A stretch of DNA of 64,000 nucleotides from Elizabethkingia miricola (GTDB taxonomy: Bacteria; Bacteroidota; Bacteroidia; Flavobacteriales; Weeksellaceae): NCBI RefSeq assembly GCF_001675285.1, contig NZ_LSGQ01000004.1, positions 93,839 through 157,838 of the forward strand, read 5' to 3'. The translations under genes were made by a program, and so were the position numbers. Of this stretch, positions 26,742-35,915 are shown piece by piece. How positions within the stretch are numbered: position 1 is the first letter of the stretch; every line of letters begins with the position of its first letter. Under the pieces are notes generated by a model that worked only from the letters and a program-made list of their open reading frames with translations, was not told the DNA's origin and ran no database searches.

Positions 26742-27917
26742 TTAACATGCTTCAACAGCATATTTTTGTTTTTTGTTTCTCCGTAGATATAGTAGGGATA
26801 TTACAATCCCGGCTGCTGCCATTGCTGCTCCTATCAACACTGGAGAAGTGTAGCCATAACCTTTTTCAATAGGAACACCACCAAGAAAGGCCCCTAAAGC
26901 ATTTGCTATATTGAAACAGGCTGGTCCCAGGGATGCTACCAGCATTTCTGCATCGCTTTTTACTGAATTCAGTAATAATAATGTAAGTGAAGGTACAAGT
27001 GCAAAAGTGGTAACTCCGGTAAGGAAGGTCATTACAAGTGATGCCCAGGCGTTGGCGGCTGTGTAATAAATAGTCATCATACACACAATCTGAAATACAA
27101 GCACTGCAATAACAATAACTGAAGGTGAAAAGGCATCTGTCAGTTTTCCGCCTATAAGGTTGCCTACAAACATTCCAAGTCCGGCTAAGACCATAATATA
27201 AGGGAGATGTTTCTCTGCAATTCCGGACACGTCACTCATTAATGGAGCTATATAACTTATCCAGGCAAAAAGTGCCCCCGGAGCAACTGAAAAGATCAGT
27301 ACCATAAACCATACATTACTGCTGCGGAAAATGGAGAAGTTTTTCCATGGACTTTGTTTGCTTTCTCTTGCTTCTGTCTTTGGCATCCATAACTTTAGAG
27401 CCAGTATTGTGAGTAATCCTATAATTGCAATAAGCAGGAAAGTATAACGCCATGAAAAATGATGTCCTATATAAGTTCCCAGTGGAACTCCCAAAAGATT
27501 AGCCACTGTTAGTCCGGAAAACATTGTAGCTACGGCCTGTGCTTCTTTTCCTTTATCAGCCAAACGGCTGGCAACAACAGACCCTACTCCGAAAAATGCG
27601 CCATGTGGTAATCCTGAAATAAATCTTGATACCATTAAAAGTTCATAGTCCGGAGCTATAATAGATAAACCATTAAATACCGTAAATAAAATCATTAACA
27701 GAATCAAAGTTTTGGTAGGTGAAAACTTATTCAGACCCACCACTAAAAGCGGAGCTCCTACAACTACTCCAAGTGCATAGGCTGTTATAAGATAACCTGC
27801 CTGTGGTATAGAAATACTAAGGTCTCTTGCTACGTCGGGCAGCATTCCCATAATGGTAAATTCTGTAATCCCGATTCCTAATCCTCCTAATGCGAGAGAT
27901 AGCAGACTCTTTTTCAT
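26742..27917 (-). CDS. MFS efflux transporter (AraJ/DHA1-like)
   Basis: This 12-helix major facilitator of 391 residues begins with the DHA1 signature region LALGGLGIGITEFTIMGMLP. It carries the motif-C-like GVVVGAPLLVVGL and the LPHGAFFGVGSVVASRLADK segment typical of arabinose-efflux/chloramphenicol-resistance relatives. Family members export drugs or sugars. As the promoter-proximal gene of the operon facing the LysR gene, it probably exports the same compound class that the downstream reductases modify; that link is inference. Confidence 0.9.
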   Translation of the reverse strand: MKKSLLSLALGGLGIGITEFTIMGMLPDVARDLSISIPQAGYLITAYALGVVVGAPLLVVGLNKFSPTKTLILLMILFTVFNGLSIIAPDYELLMVSRFISGLPHGAFFGVGSVVASRLADKGKEAQAVATMFSGLTVANLLGVPLGTYIGHHFSWRYTFLLIAIIGLLTILALKLWMPKTEARESKQSPWKNFSIFRSSNVWFMVLIFSVAPGALFAWISYIAPLMSDVSGIAEKHLPYIMVLAGLGMFVGNLIGGKLTDAFSPSVIVIAVLVFQIVCMMTIYYTAANAWASLVMTFLTGVTTFALVPSLTLLLLNSVKSDAEMLVASLGPACFNIANALGAFLGGVPIEKGYGYTSPVLIGAAMAAAGIVISLLYLRRNKKQKYAVEAC

Positions 27918-27968
27918 TTGTATAATTTTAATAATTGATAGTGCAAATTTCTATCAGAATATTTTATA

Positions 27969-27998
27969 ATACAAATAATTTAAATTGTATATTTGTAT
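27969..27998. promoter_or_regulatory. LysR operator palindrome in the divergent region
   Basis: ATACAAATA (27969-27977) and TATTTGTAT (27990-27998) are perfect inverse 9-mers separated by 12 nt. The palindrome AATTTAAATT (27977-27986) lies between them. The right arm overlaps the LysR gene's own -7 box TATATTTG (27988-27995). This is the layout expected for LysR autoregulation and divergent control. Confidence 0.6.
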
Positions 27999-28014
27999 CA
28001 TAAAAATTATAGTT

Positions 28015-28932
28015 ATGCGTTGGAATCTGGAATGGCTTCGTACTTTCAAAGCTATATACGAAACAGGAACCCTGTCTGCAGCTGCACAGGAGCTATTTAT
28101 ATCACAACCGGGAGTTAGCCTGCACCTCAACTCTCTGGAAGCATTTACCGGAAACAAATTATTTGACCGGCTTGCACGAAAGATGGTCCCTACAGAAAAA
28201 GGAAAGATCCTCTATAATTATATATTGGATTCCATGAAAAAGCTGGAGGAAGGAGAGCAACATTTTCATAAACGCACACAAAATGAACGCCCTACAATTA
28301 GTGTAGGAATGTGTTTTGAAACCTTTCAATATACACTGGAAGAACATATCTCCGAACTTCCTTTTAATCTGATTATTAAATTTGGGGAGTATCCACAAAT
28401 GCAGCATGATCTGGATAGTGGTATGCTGGACCTGATCATTACTCCACAAAAAGGATCTCAGCAAAATCTTCAGTATCAACCTTTTTCCAAGGAAAGAATT
28501 GTTTTGATTGCCGGAAATGAAACGGATACAGCTGATTTGGAAGAACTACTGCATGAGGGAAAGATCAAAGACGCAGCCAATTTACTAAAGCAACAATTAT
28601 GGTATAGTACCGCTGCTGATATGGAACATCTTAAAAACTTCTGGTTAAAACATTTCGGCGAACATCCTGACTTTAGTCCTAATTATATTGTTCCGAATAT
28701 AAGCTCAATTATCCGCTGTCTTAGCGATAGTAAAGGTTTTTCAGTAGTTCCGGATTTTCTTTGTGCCGATGTTCTTAATTCCGGAAAAATAAAAATGGTC
28801 TGGGAAGGAACACATCCTGTAGAAAATACGCTGTACTTCGGTACCAGAAAAAAAACAATGTATCAGGAGGAAATTAATCAGCTTGAAAAGCTACTAAAGG
28901 AAAAATGGGAAATGATTGAAGAGATTCTGTAA
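28015..28932 (+). CDS. LysR-family transcriptional regulator
   Basis: The regulator (305 residues from ATG 28015) has the winged helix at its N-terminus (WLRTFKAIYETGTLSAAAQE, LFISQPGVSLHLNSLEAFTG). A substrate-binding domain follows from about residue 90 (PTISVGMCFETFQYTLEEHI). An upstream in-frame TTG (27985) would lie inside the operator and is rejected. Divergent orientation to the MFS-OYE-AKR-cyclase-VOC operon predicts that it controls that operon, with an electrophile or related metabolite as co-inducer. Confidence 0.92.
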   Translation: MRWNLEWLRTFKAIYETGTLSAAAQELFISQPGVSLHLNSLEAFTGNKLFDRLARKMVPTEKGKILYNYILDSMKKLEEGEQHFHKRTQNERPTISVGMCFETFQYTLEEHISELPFNLIIKFGEYPQMQHDLDSGMLDLIITPQKGSQQNLQYQPFSKERIVLIAGNETDTADLEELLHEGKIKDAANLLKQQLWYSTAADMEHLKNFWLKHFGEHPDFSPNYIVPNISSIIRCLSDSKGFSVVPDFLCADVLNSGKIKMVWEGTHPVENTLYFGTRKKTMYQEEINQLEKLLKEKWEMIEEIL

Positions 28933-28953
28933 AATCAATTTCTGTCCATTATA

Positions 28954-28991
28954 AATAAAGAATGCAGCTTTTTGGGGCTGCATTCTTTATT
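28954..28991. terminator. Bidirectional terminator between the LysR gene and the GH92 gene
   Basis: A 15-bp perfect stem (AATAAAGAATGCAGC / GCTGCATTCTTTATT) with an 8-nt loop lies between two convergent genes. Confidence 0.82.
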
Positions 28992-29008
28992 ATGTAAATT
29001 CTTGTCTT

Positions 29009-31246
29009 CTAGTTTTCCATAGACTTCGGCCAGCTCTTAGGATCCTTTCCAAAGTTCTTATTAGGTGTTGCTCCCATATTAAAGATTAGATTACCACCTT
29101 TCAGCATTTCGTCATGGGTAATATATACTTTATCGTATGGTTTACCATTTAAGGTTACCGACTGGATATAGATATTCGTCTGCGAGTTATTTTTAGCTTC
29201 AATTGTAAAGGCTTTACCGTTAGGCATTTTGATTTCAGCTTTATCTAGCGAAGGACTTCCAAAAACATATTCCCCGGTTACCGGATTTGCAGGATATAAT
29301 CCCATAATAGACCATACTGCCCAGGCACTCATTTGTCCTGCATCTTCGTTACCCGCATATCCATCCGGTTTATCACTGTACATGGTATCTATAATCTGTC
29401 GGATGCGTTCCTGTGTTTTCCATGCCTCACCAATATAGCTGTACATGTAAGCTATGTGATGGCTTGGTTCGTTACCATGAGCATACTGTCCAATAAATCC
29501 GCTAGCATCCGGAGAGGTAAAATCTCCATGCATTACAGAAGGTGCTACAAAAAGAGCATCCAGCATTTTACTCAGTCCGTTTTTAGCCGGGAATAGTTTT
29601 GCAAGCCCTCTTACATCATGAGGCACAAAGAAGGAATGCTGCCATGCAGTACCTTCAATATATTGGCTCTTATCGAATTCGTGTTCGGAATAAAAAGGAT
29701 CAAAAGGCTCTACAAACTTACCATCTTTGTATCTGGCTCTCATAAATCCGGTTTTAGGATCGAAAAGCTTCTGGTAATTTTTTGCTCTTTTACTAAAAGT
29801 TTCAAAGTCTTTTGTTTTACCTAATTTCTTAGCGACTAAAGAAATTGCATAATCATCGAAGGTATATTCCAATGTTTTGGTTACGCTACCTCCTCCTATA
29901 TCCTGAGGAACATAACCATATTCATTATATGCTGGTACTTCTCTTACTTTCTGGAAAGCGCTCGCCAGCATTGCTTTGTATGCTTTTTCTTTATCAATTC
30001 CCGGAATGTCTTTCAGTATCGCGTCTGCCAATACAGGAATAGCATGATATCCCGTCATTGTATTGGTTTCGTTTGTACTTAAATCCCATACCGGAAGCAG
30101 ACCATATTCATCATAGAAAGCAAGCATACTATTGATAAGAGAGGTATATTTTTCCGGTTGTGTAATTGTTAACAAAGGATGTTCAGCACGGAAAGTATCC
30201 CATAAAGAATACAATGTATAGCGTTGTTCACCGTTCGACATTTTCTTTATTTCATTTTTATAATTGCCATATTCTCCGTCTTTATCCGAATACAAAGTCG
30301 GCGTCAGGGCTGTATGATACAAAGCAGAATAGAAAATACGTTTCAGAGATTTGCTTTTAGCTTCGATTTTAATTTTGGAAACTTCATTTTCCCATACTTT
30401 ATCTGCGTTAGCTGCTACCTGATCAAAATTCCAGTTCGGAATTTCATTTAGTGCTGCCAAAGCTTTATCAGCACTGGTTGTAGAAAGTGCTACTTTTATT
30501 TCTACTGCATCCGAAGGATTAAAAACTAACTGTGCATTTACACCTGTTTCCTTAGATGAAATTTCTTTGTCTTTAGATTTCTTACCGTTCAGCAAAATTT
30601 CTTTGATCGGTTTAGATGTTTTTAAAGCAAAAAAAACTCTCTGGTTTTGCGCCCAGCCTTTAGAGAATCGTTGTCCAATAATGGTATTATTATCTACAAT
30701 AGTTAACTTGGTATCTGTTGGCTTATCCCAGTTAAAAGCATGATGCAGATCCAGACGGATAGTTGGTTCAGTTGTTCCTGCCGGGAATGTATACTGGTGA
30801 TATCCTACTCTTTCTGTAGATGTCAGTTTTGCTGTTATTCCGTTATCCAACTTTACCTGATATAATCCGGCGGCAGCTTTTTCATTTTTATGTGAATAGA
30901 ATGTACGTGTATCTACTACAGACTGTTCTACAGGTTTTAATAAGGGCATTACAGCTATATCCAGCCAGTCACCAATTCCGGTTCCGGAAAGGTGCATATG
31001 GCTAAACCCCGCTATATAATCGGATGTATAATGATAACCACTCACCCAATCCCAATCGCCACGCCCGTTATCCGGACTTAGCTGGACCATGGAAAAAGGA
31101 AGTGATGCCCCCGGATACGTATGGCCGTGTCCTCCTGTTCCGATCAGTGGATCAATATATTGGGTTAATTTTTCCTGTGCAGAAAAGTTAGCAATGGCTA
31201 ACGACGTTAATAAAATGAGTATCGGTTTCTTAGTTTTACTTTTCAT
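29009..31246 (-). CDS. GH92 alpha-mannosidase, secreted
   Basis: GH92 enzymes are calcium-dependent exo-alpha-mannosidases, commonly alpha-1,2. The 745-residue protein has a signal peptide (ILILLTSLAIANFSAQ) and then the family start LTQYIDPLIGTGGHGHTYPG. Further family blocks are SHMHLSGTGIGDWLDI, YSLWDTFRAEHPL, YIEGTAWQHSFFVPHD and GNEDAGQMSAWAVWSIMGLYP, the last with the catalytic-region acidic residues. It stands alone between terminators. With GH125 it suggests turnover of mannose-rich glycans. The exact linkage is not readable. Confidence 0.93.
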   Translation of the reverse strand: MKSKTKKPILILLTSLAIANFSAQEKLTQYIDPLIGTGGHGHTYPGASLPFSMVQLSPDNGRGDWDWVSGYHYTSDYIAGFSHMHLSGTGIGDWLDIAVMPLLKPVEQSVVDTRTFYSHKNEKAAAGLYQVKLDNGITAKLTSTERVGYHQYTFPAGTTEPTIRLDLHHAFNWDKPTDTKLTIVDNNTIIGQRFSKGWAQNQRVFFALKTSKPIKEILLNGKKSKDKEISSKETGVNAQLVFNPSDAVEIKVALSTTSADKALAALNEIPNWNFDQVAANADKVWENEVSKIKIEAKSKSLKRIFYSALYHTALTPTLYSDKDGEYGNYKNEIKKMSNGEQRYTLYSLWDTFRAEHPLLTITQPEKYTSLINSMLAFYDEYGLLPVWDLSTNETNTMTGYHAIPVLADAILKDIPGIDKEKAYKAMLASAFQKVREVPAYNEYGYVPQDIGGGSVTKTLEYTFDDYAISLVAKKLGKTKDFETFSKRAKNYQKLFDPKTGFMRARYKDGKFVEPFDPFYSEHEFDKSQYIEGTAWQHSFFVPHDVRGLAKLFPAKNGLSKMLDALFVAPSVMHGDFTSPDASGFIGQYAHGNEPSHHIAYMYSYIGEAWKTQERIRQIIDTMYSDKPDGYAGNEDAGQMSAWAVWSIMGLYPANPVTGEYVFGSPSLDKAEIKMPNGKAFTIEAKNNSQTNIYIQSVTLNGKPYDKVYITHDEMLKGGNLIFNMGATPNKNFGKDPKSWPKSMEN

Positions 31247-31335
31247 TCTCAGATTTTAAACGACTAAAATACTGGATTTTTAACTGAAAAAAAACTATGT
31301 CTCTAAAAATGATAAGCTTTTTAAGCTTTTCGATG

Positions 31336-32133
31336 TTAATTAGTTTTATTAAGCAGAAAGTTTTTGTCAGCTTCAACATAAGGAGGCAGATTCTTTCGGA
31401 TCATCGCCTGAAAATCTTTGGTCATTTTGGTAAAATCCTGTACTTTCATTTCTTTATCTTCATAAACAATTTCATTACCTTTCTGAGCAGATTCCCTTTC
31501 TTTTTGGTAAGGATTTTCATAAAAGTCAGATAATAACTTATTATATTTTTCCCAGGTAATATTAACTGCATTTTTAACATTTAATGTTGGCTGTACCGAG
31601 GATTTGGACAGATTTTCAATTTTCATCAATGAATATTTAAATACCCCATCTGTATCTTCTGCTTCAAAGACCAACCCTGGTAATCCGTTAAATTTATAAG
31701 GCCCTTCTGCAAGCGGAATTTCATTACAAAACCAAACATTCCAATTTCTCCCTCCGAATGATGCCGTTGCTTTCTGTAATTTGTATTTCTCTACAGTTTT
31801 ATAATCATTCGTGAGCTTCCAATCCAAAATATCGGTTGTTTTGATTCTGAAACTATTGAGTTTAAAATCCTGTACCAGAATTGTATTTTCAGATGTACCA
31901 CTTTTTCTTTCTATAGCCTGTACCAGACCAGAAGGCTTTTGTCCCGGTGTTATAAACCTGGCCTCATAAAAATCAGCTTTATCATTATTAATGTCCAGAT
32001 ATACGGTGGAATTCTTTTTTAAGCCATCAGGATAAGTTACCTGAATATTGTATAATATTCTTTTCTGAGCTTGCAGGCTTAATCCCGATAAAGTTAGAAT
32101 GAAAAGAAAAAAGTGAATAATAGTTTTAGTCAT
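31336..32133 (-). CDS. GLPGLI-family secreted protein
   Basis: The 265-residue protein has a signal peptide (IIHFFLFILTLSGLSLQAQ). Its diagnostic motif is YKFNGLPGLVFE, after which this Bacteroidota family is named. The N-terminal half is a beta-rich domain (ILYNIQVTYPDGLKKNSTVYL). The function is unknown, although relatives often lie near TonB-dependent receptors. None is nearby here: its neighbours are GH92 and fabH, each with separate transcription signals. Confidence 0.88.
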   Translation of the reverse strand: MTKTIIHFFLFILTLSGLSLQAQKRILYNIQVTYPDGLKKNSTVYLDINNDKADFYEARFITPGQKPSGLVQAIERKSGTSENTILVQDFKLNSFRIKTTDILDWKLTNDYKTVEKYKLQKATASFGGRNWNVWFCNEIPLAEGPYKFNGLPGLVFEAEDTDGVFKYSLMKIENLSKSSVQPTLNVKNAVNITWEKYNKLLSDFYENPYQKERESAQKGNEIVYEDKEMKVQDFTKMTKDFQAMIRKNLPPYVEADKNFLLNKTN

Positions 32134-32183
32134 ATGTTATTAGTTGATAAAACGAAAATAGCAGATTTTCAGAATATAAAAAA

Positions 32184-32208
32184 ACTCTGCCATTTTTAAT
32201 GGCAGAGT
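32184..32208 (-). terminator. Terminator of fabH
   Basis: An 11-bp stem (ACTCTGCCATT / AATGGCAGAGT) with loop TTT is followed by seven T on the minus strand, 29 nt past the fabH stop. Confidence 0.83.
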
Positions 32209-32236
32209 CCTTATATATTTTATACTTTCTGTAAGC

Positions 32237-33259
32237 TTAGTATTCGAATAAAACACTACCCCATGTAAATCCACTACCAAAAGCGGAAAGACATACAAGG
32301 TCACCTCTTTTCATTCTTCCTTCTTCAATGGCTTCACTTAGTGCGATAGGAATAGAAGCTGCAGTTGTATTTCCGTATTTCTCAATATTCACCATTACTT
32401 TCTCGTCCGGAAGTCCGAGTTGCTGCTGTACATATTGTGCAATACGCTTATTCGCCTGGTGTGGGATAAGAAGATCGAGGTCTTCTACTTTTTTACCAGC
32501 TTTCTCCAGTGCTTCATGAATAGTTTCCGGGAAACGTGTAACAGCATGCTTAAATACAAAATTACCATTCATGTGCGGGTAAATTTCTTCATCCGGAATA
32601 GCATCAGGTTCGTTTTTCAAACGTACACTCCATCCGTATTTTGTTCCCGGGAATTTTGTACAAAGTTCATCAGCATACTTTCCTTCAGAGTGCATATTCG
32701 TTGCAAGAATTCCCTGTACGCTGTCATCTTCTGATGCAGATAGTACAATAGCACCGGCCCCATCACCAAAGATTACAGATACACCTCTTCCGCGATCGGT
32801 GAAGTCTAATCCAAAGGAATGAATCTCTGCACCAACCACTAAAATATTTTTATACTGCCCCACTTTAATAAAAGCATCGGCAACACTCATTGCATAGACA
32901 AAACCGGAACATTGATTCCTTACATCTAATGCACCAATAGTATCGCATCCCAGCATTTCCTGTAACAATACTCCGCACCCCGGAAAATAATAATCCGGAG
33001 AAAGTGTTGCAAATACGATGTAATCAATATCTTTGGCGGTAAGCCCTGCGCTTTCGATAGCTTTCTTTGATGCCTGCAAACCTAAATAAGCAGTCGTCTC
33101 TTCAGCATCATTTATATTTTTACGGTAATGACGTTGTTTTATACCCGTTCTTTCGGTAATCCACTCGTCGTTTGTGCTCATTAATTTAGCCAGATCGTCG
33201 TTTGTCACAACTTTTTCCGGCACATAATAACCAAAGCCTTTTATGACACTTTTCTTCAT
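32237..33259 (-). CDS. fabH: 3-oxoacyl-ACP synthase III (KASIII)
   Basis: FabH condenses an acyl-CoA starter with malonyl-ACP to begin fatty acid synthesis. In flavobacteria branched starters are typical. The Cys-His-Asn triad is visible: Cys117 in VRNQCSGFVY, His in LIPHQANKRIAQ and Asn in KYGNTTAASIP. The 340-residue length is slightly above the E. coli enzyme. It is not next to plsX or other fab genes, so it may be either the housekeeping copy or a specialised paralogue. It appears monocistronic. Confidence 0.92.
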   Translation of the reverse strand: MKKSVIKGFGYYVPEKVVTNDDLAKLMSTNDEWITERTGIKQRHYRKNINDAEETTAYLGLQASKKAIESAGLTAKDIDYIVFATLSPDYYFPGCGVLLQEMLGCDTIGALDVRNQCSGFVYAMSVADAFIKVGQYKNILVVGAEIHSFGLDFTDRGRGVSVIFGDGAGAIVLSASEDDSVQGILATNMHSEGKYADELCTKFPGTKYGWSVRLKNEPDAIPDEEIYPHMNGNFVFKHAVTRFPETIHEALEKAGKKVEDLDLLIPHQANKRIAQYVQQQLGLPDEKVMVNIEKYGNTTAASIPIALSEAIEEGRMKRGDLVCLSAFGSGFTWGSVLFEY

Positions 33260-33468
33260 GTTTCTTTTTTTATTTATAGGGTCTTATACAATTTTGGAAC
33301 AAACATTATGGCCCTAAAAATTGCATTCATTTAAAAAGTTCGGCAAAAATAGCACTTTATTCTTTACATAGTAATATTTAGTTTTAAATATCTGTGGACA
33401 TGTTGGTTATGAAGGTAAATTTGACTCACAAAATAGCTGATAGTAATACATCGAAAGAAATTTTATAT

Positions 33469-33476
33469 TACATTTG
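33469..33476 (+). promoter_or_regulatory. -7 box of corA, 4 nt before ATG
   Basis: TACATTTG fits TAnnTTTG and ends 4 nt before ATG 33481, implying a leaderless mRNA. No convincing -33 TTG is present at the usual distance. Confidence 0.45.
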
Positions 33477-33480
33477 TCTC

Positions 33481-34386
33481 ATGCCTATCAAAACTTTATT
33501 TCACAATCATAACTGCGAATGGATAGATGTAGAATCGCCTACAGAGGAAGATTTAAACTTTCTGCAAAACAGATATGAAATTAATAAACTCTTACTTCAG
33601 GATACAGTAGATCCGAATCACCTTCCAAAATATGAGGAGGCAGATCATGTTAAATTCTTTCTGACAAGGGAGAATACAGAACTGGAGCGGATAAATCTAA
33701 ATTCCATTAGTGATGTAAGCACCAAACTGGGCATATTTATTATAGGCCAGACCATTATTACTGTTCACAGACTTAGTACCAGCAGTGTAATAAAAACTAA
33801 AAATGAACTGGACAGCAGTAAAACTCCGGATTTGATTACTGTGGAAAGAATTGCACTAAGATTGGCACACAAGGTTATTAAAACTTTTGATGCAGAAAGT
33901 GAAAACCTTCTGGAGCTTCTTGATAAAATTGAGTCTGAAATATTTTTGAAGAAAACATCTCATACCAATCAGATTAAGCGTCTGTATAAACTAAAACGTA
34001 AAACAGGACTGAATCTCCGTATTCTGAATATTTCGTCTGACTGGGTTCAGAATTTCAATAAACTTCCGCTGGAACATGTAGAAGTAATGGACCTTGTAGA
34101 CAAACAGAAAGATGCTATTGCCGATTTTGAACATCTGAACCAGCAGGTAACTAACCTTATCGGTATGTTCCTGGCGATCAGTGATCAGAAAAACAATGAA
34201 GCGATGAAGATCCTTTCCATGTACTCTATCTACTTTCTACCCATTACTTTTATTGCCGGAGTATACGGAATGAACTTCGATGTTATGCCGGAACTTCACC
34301 ATAAAAGTGGTTACTACGTAACTTTAGGTGTTATGGCACTGGTTGTTATTATTACCTTTATTTATATGAGAAGAAAAAGGATGTAA
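33481..34386 (+). CDS. corA: CorA-type magnesium/divalent cation transporter
   Basis: This CorA-superfamily channel takes up Mg2+ (some relatives export Zn2+). The 301-residue protein has a long soluble alpha/beta N-terminal domain and coiled-coil helices (VMDLVDKQKDAIADFEHLNQ). Two C-terminal membrane helices flank the pore signature YGMNF. ATG 33481 (MPIKTLFHNHNCEW) is chosen: family N-termini begin here, and an upstream GTG/ATG cluster from 33394 would precede the promoter box. It is convergent with holB. Confidence 0.9.
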   Translation: MPIKTLFHNHNCEWIDVESPTEEDLNFLQNRYEINKLLLQDTVDPNHLPKYEEADHVKFFLTRENTELERINLNSISDVSTKLGIFIIGQTIITVHRLSTSSVIKTKNELDSSKTPDLITVERIALRLAHKVIKTFDAESENLLELLDKIESEIFLKKTSHTNQIKRLYKLKRKTGLNLRILNISSDWVQNFNKLPLEHVEVMDLVDKQKDAIADFEHLNQQVTNLIGMFLAISDQKNNEAMKILSMYSIYFLPITFIAGVYGMNFDVMPELHHKSGYYVTLGVMALVVIITFIYMRRKRM

Positions 34387-34404
34387 TACATTTGTATTTC
34401 TTAG

Positions 34405-34556
34405 AGCCTGTTTAAATTTTAATTCAAAATAATATTAGACTTCGTCAGGCTTACTATAAATTCAGCTCGGTAAGACATTATAATAGTTCACCTCAGGTAC
34501 TTTAGATTAATAATCTCAAGTACCTGAGGTATTTTCTATTTAAAACTTGAACAGGT
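34405..34556. repeat. Intergenic repeat element, copy 1 (degenerate)
   Basis: The left 46 nt (GTTTAAATTTT, then ATATTAGACTTCG and CAGGCT) match copy 2 at 49501 at about 40 positions. The right end has a degraded inverse of the left end (TTTAAAAC...AACAGG). The internal hairpin differs from copy 2. The element fills the gap between convergent corA and holB. Confidence 0.65.
34490..34530. terminator. 41-nt near-perfect hairpin between corA and holB
   Basis: ACCTCAGGTACTT (34490-34502) pairs with AAGTACCTGAGGT (34518-34530), and AGATTA with TAATCT inside, with one T/C mismatch. It is followed by ATTTTCTATTT. It lies inside repeat copy 1 and probably stops both convergent transcripts. Confidence 0.65.
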
Positions 34557-34576
34557 TAATCAGCTTCATATAGCAG

Positions 34577-35698
34577 TTAACTTGCCGACCTATGGATATA
34601 ACGGGTTAATTTGATTCCCATATCTGTCCATATAATCTTAGCATTTCCGTTTCGGTGCAGGTGAAGATTTGCTTCTGATAATTCTTCCAGAATAGATTCA
34701 ATGTTAGCACCATGGATAAAGCGGGAAAAACCTTCCCATTTAAATCCATTTTTATTTAATGATTTGTATACCAGATCGTCTGCAGCATAATTGTGTAATA
34801 ATGCCAAGCGGAATATTTCTGCACAATAGTCCAGGAATTTTTTCTGTTTCTCTCTGCTCCATGAAGAAATTTCACGAGCCCATAAGATAAGATCTTTTAT
34901 AACGCCTGGTTTTGTTTTAGCCTGAAATGCATTTCGAACCCACTGGATAAAAAGGGCCTCAAATTCTTCATTTGCAGCATTATCAGACATTAATTTCATG
35001 GCGAGATTCCAATCTCCCTGTGCCTGAAAAGCCAAAGCTCTGGCATTATCCTCAGAAATATTAAATTGCTCTGTCAAAGCATTTTCTAAGTCGGCAGGCG
35101 GTAGTTTGGGAACATTGACCAGCTGGCAACGCGATAAGATTGTAGGTAAGACGAAATCTATACTTTCTGCCAGAAGCAAAATAATAGTTTTTTCAGGTGG
35201 TTCTTCCAGAAATTTCAGAAACTTATTGGCCGCCTGATCATTCATCTTTTCAATCTTGGTCATTACTAAGACTTTATAGCCACCTTCAAAACTTTTAAGC
35301 TTAAACTTGTCAATAATTTCTTCCACTTCATGAACTGAAATGATCATTTGCTTTTTTTCAGAATCCAGACGCATAATCCAGTCATCGTCACTGGAATAAG
35401 GATTTTCCAAAATCATGTTTCTCCATTCCTGCAGAAAATTCTTGCTTAGAGCTTTTCCTCCTTCTGTATAACTTGGGAAACTAAAATGAAGATCGATATG
35501 GTTAAGGTTTTCTACCTTGTGTCCGGCAGATGAATTTTCTTTGCCAAGAATCTCTTTTACATAAGCTAAAACCAGTGGTAATCCTCCGTATCCTTCTTTC
35601 CCGACAAATAATTGGGCGTGACTGATACGGCCTTCTGTTACCGAATCCTGAAGCATTTTCTTTATGGCATTCTGCCCGACAATTTCATTCCAGTGCAT
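34577..35698 (-). CDS. holB: DNA polymerase III clamp-loader subunit delta'
   Basis: The protein (373 residues) is an AAA+-fold clamp-loader subunit that helps DnaX and HolA place the sliding clamp. It begins MHWNEIVGQNAIKKMLQDSV, and shows RISHAQLFVGKEGYGGLPLV at the degenerate Walker A position. Further on are MTKIEKMNDQAANKFLKFLE, EPPEKTIILLLAES and the SRC motif in LPTILSRCQLVNVP. The in-frame TTG/ATG region upstream (to 35731) is excluded, because the promoter -7 box lies at 35703-35710. Confidence 0.9.
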   Translation of the reverse strand: MHWNEIVGQNAIKKMLQDSVTEGRISHAQLFVGKEGYGGLPLVLAYVKEILGKENSSAGHKVENLNHIDLHFSFPSYTEGGKALSKNFLQEWRNMILENPYSSDDDWIMRLDSEKKQMIISVHEVEEIIDKFKLKSFEGGYKVLVMTKIEKMNDQAANKFLKFLEEPPEKTIILLLAESIDFVLPTILSRCQLVNVPKLPPADLENALTEQFNISEDNARALAFQAQGDWNLAMKLMSDNAANEEFEALFIQWVRNAFQAKTKPGVIKDLILWAREISSWSREKQKKFLDYCAEIFRLALLHNYAADDLVYKSLNKNGFKWEGFSRFIHGANIESILEELSEANLHLHRNGNAKIIWTDMGIKLTRYIHRSAS

Positions 35699-35702
35699 AG
35701 CA

Positions 35703-35734
35703 CAAAGATAAGCACCGTAATAACAAAACACAAA
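35703..35734 (-). promoter_or_regulatory. holB promoter, leaderless layout
   Basis: On the minus strand TTTG (35734-35731), 20 nt, TATCTTTG (35710-35703), then only 4 nt to the ATG at 35698. Both boxes match consensus, so the start codon should be at or next to the transcription start. Confidence 0.68.
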
Positions 35735-35915
35735 CCTAAATGAAAGGCAAAAGCAACAAATGAAGTATCAAATTATACTGCTAAAGCAATAAATTGTAGT
35801 AGAAACTGGCATAAGCCTTTAGCTTTTTCACATTATTTAACTTATTTTAAGGGGTAAATAATTTTTAGCTTTCATTATTTATTATGATATTTGCGCTTTG
35901 TTAAGCAAATCGTAC

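Noticed and set aside
27985-28014. Upstream TTG start for the LysR gene
   Set aside because: It lies within the operator and the -7 promoter box, so it would not be transcribed as coding sequence.
18550-31246. Mannan utilisation locus joining GH125 and GH92
   Set aside because: Nine kilobases of unrelated regulators and redox genes separate them, and no SusC/SusD-like pair is present.
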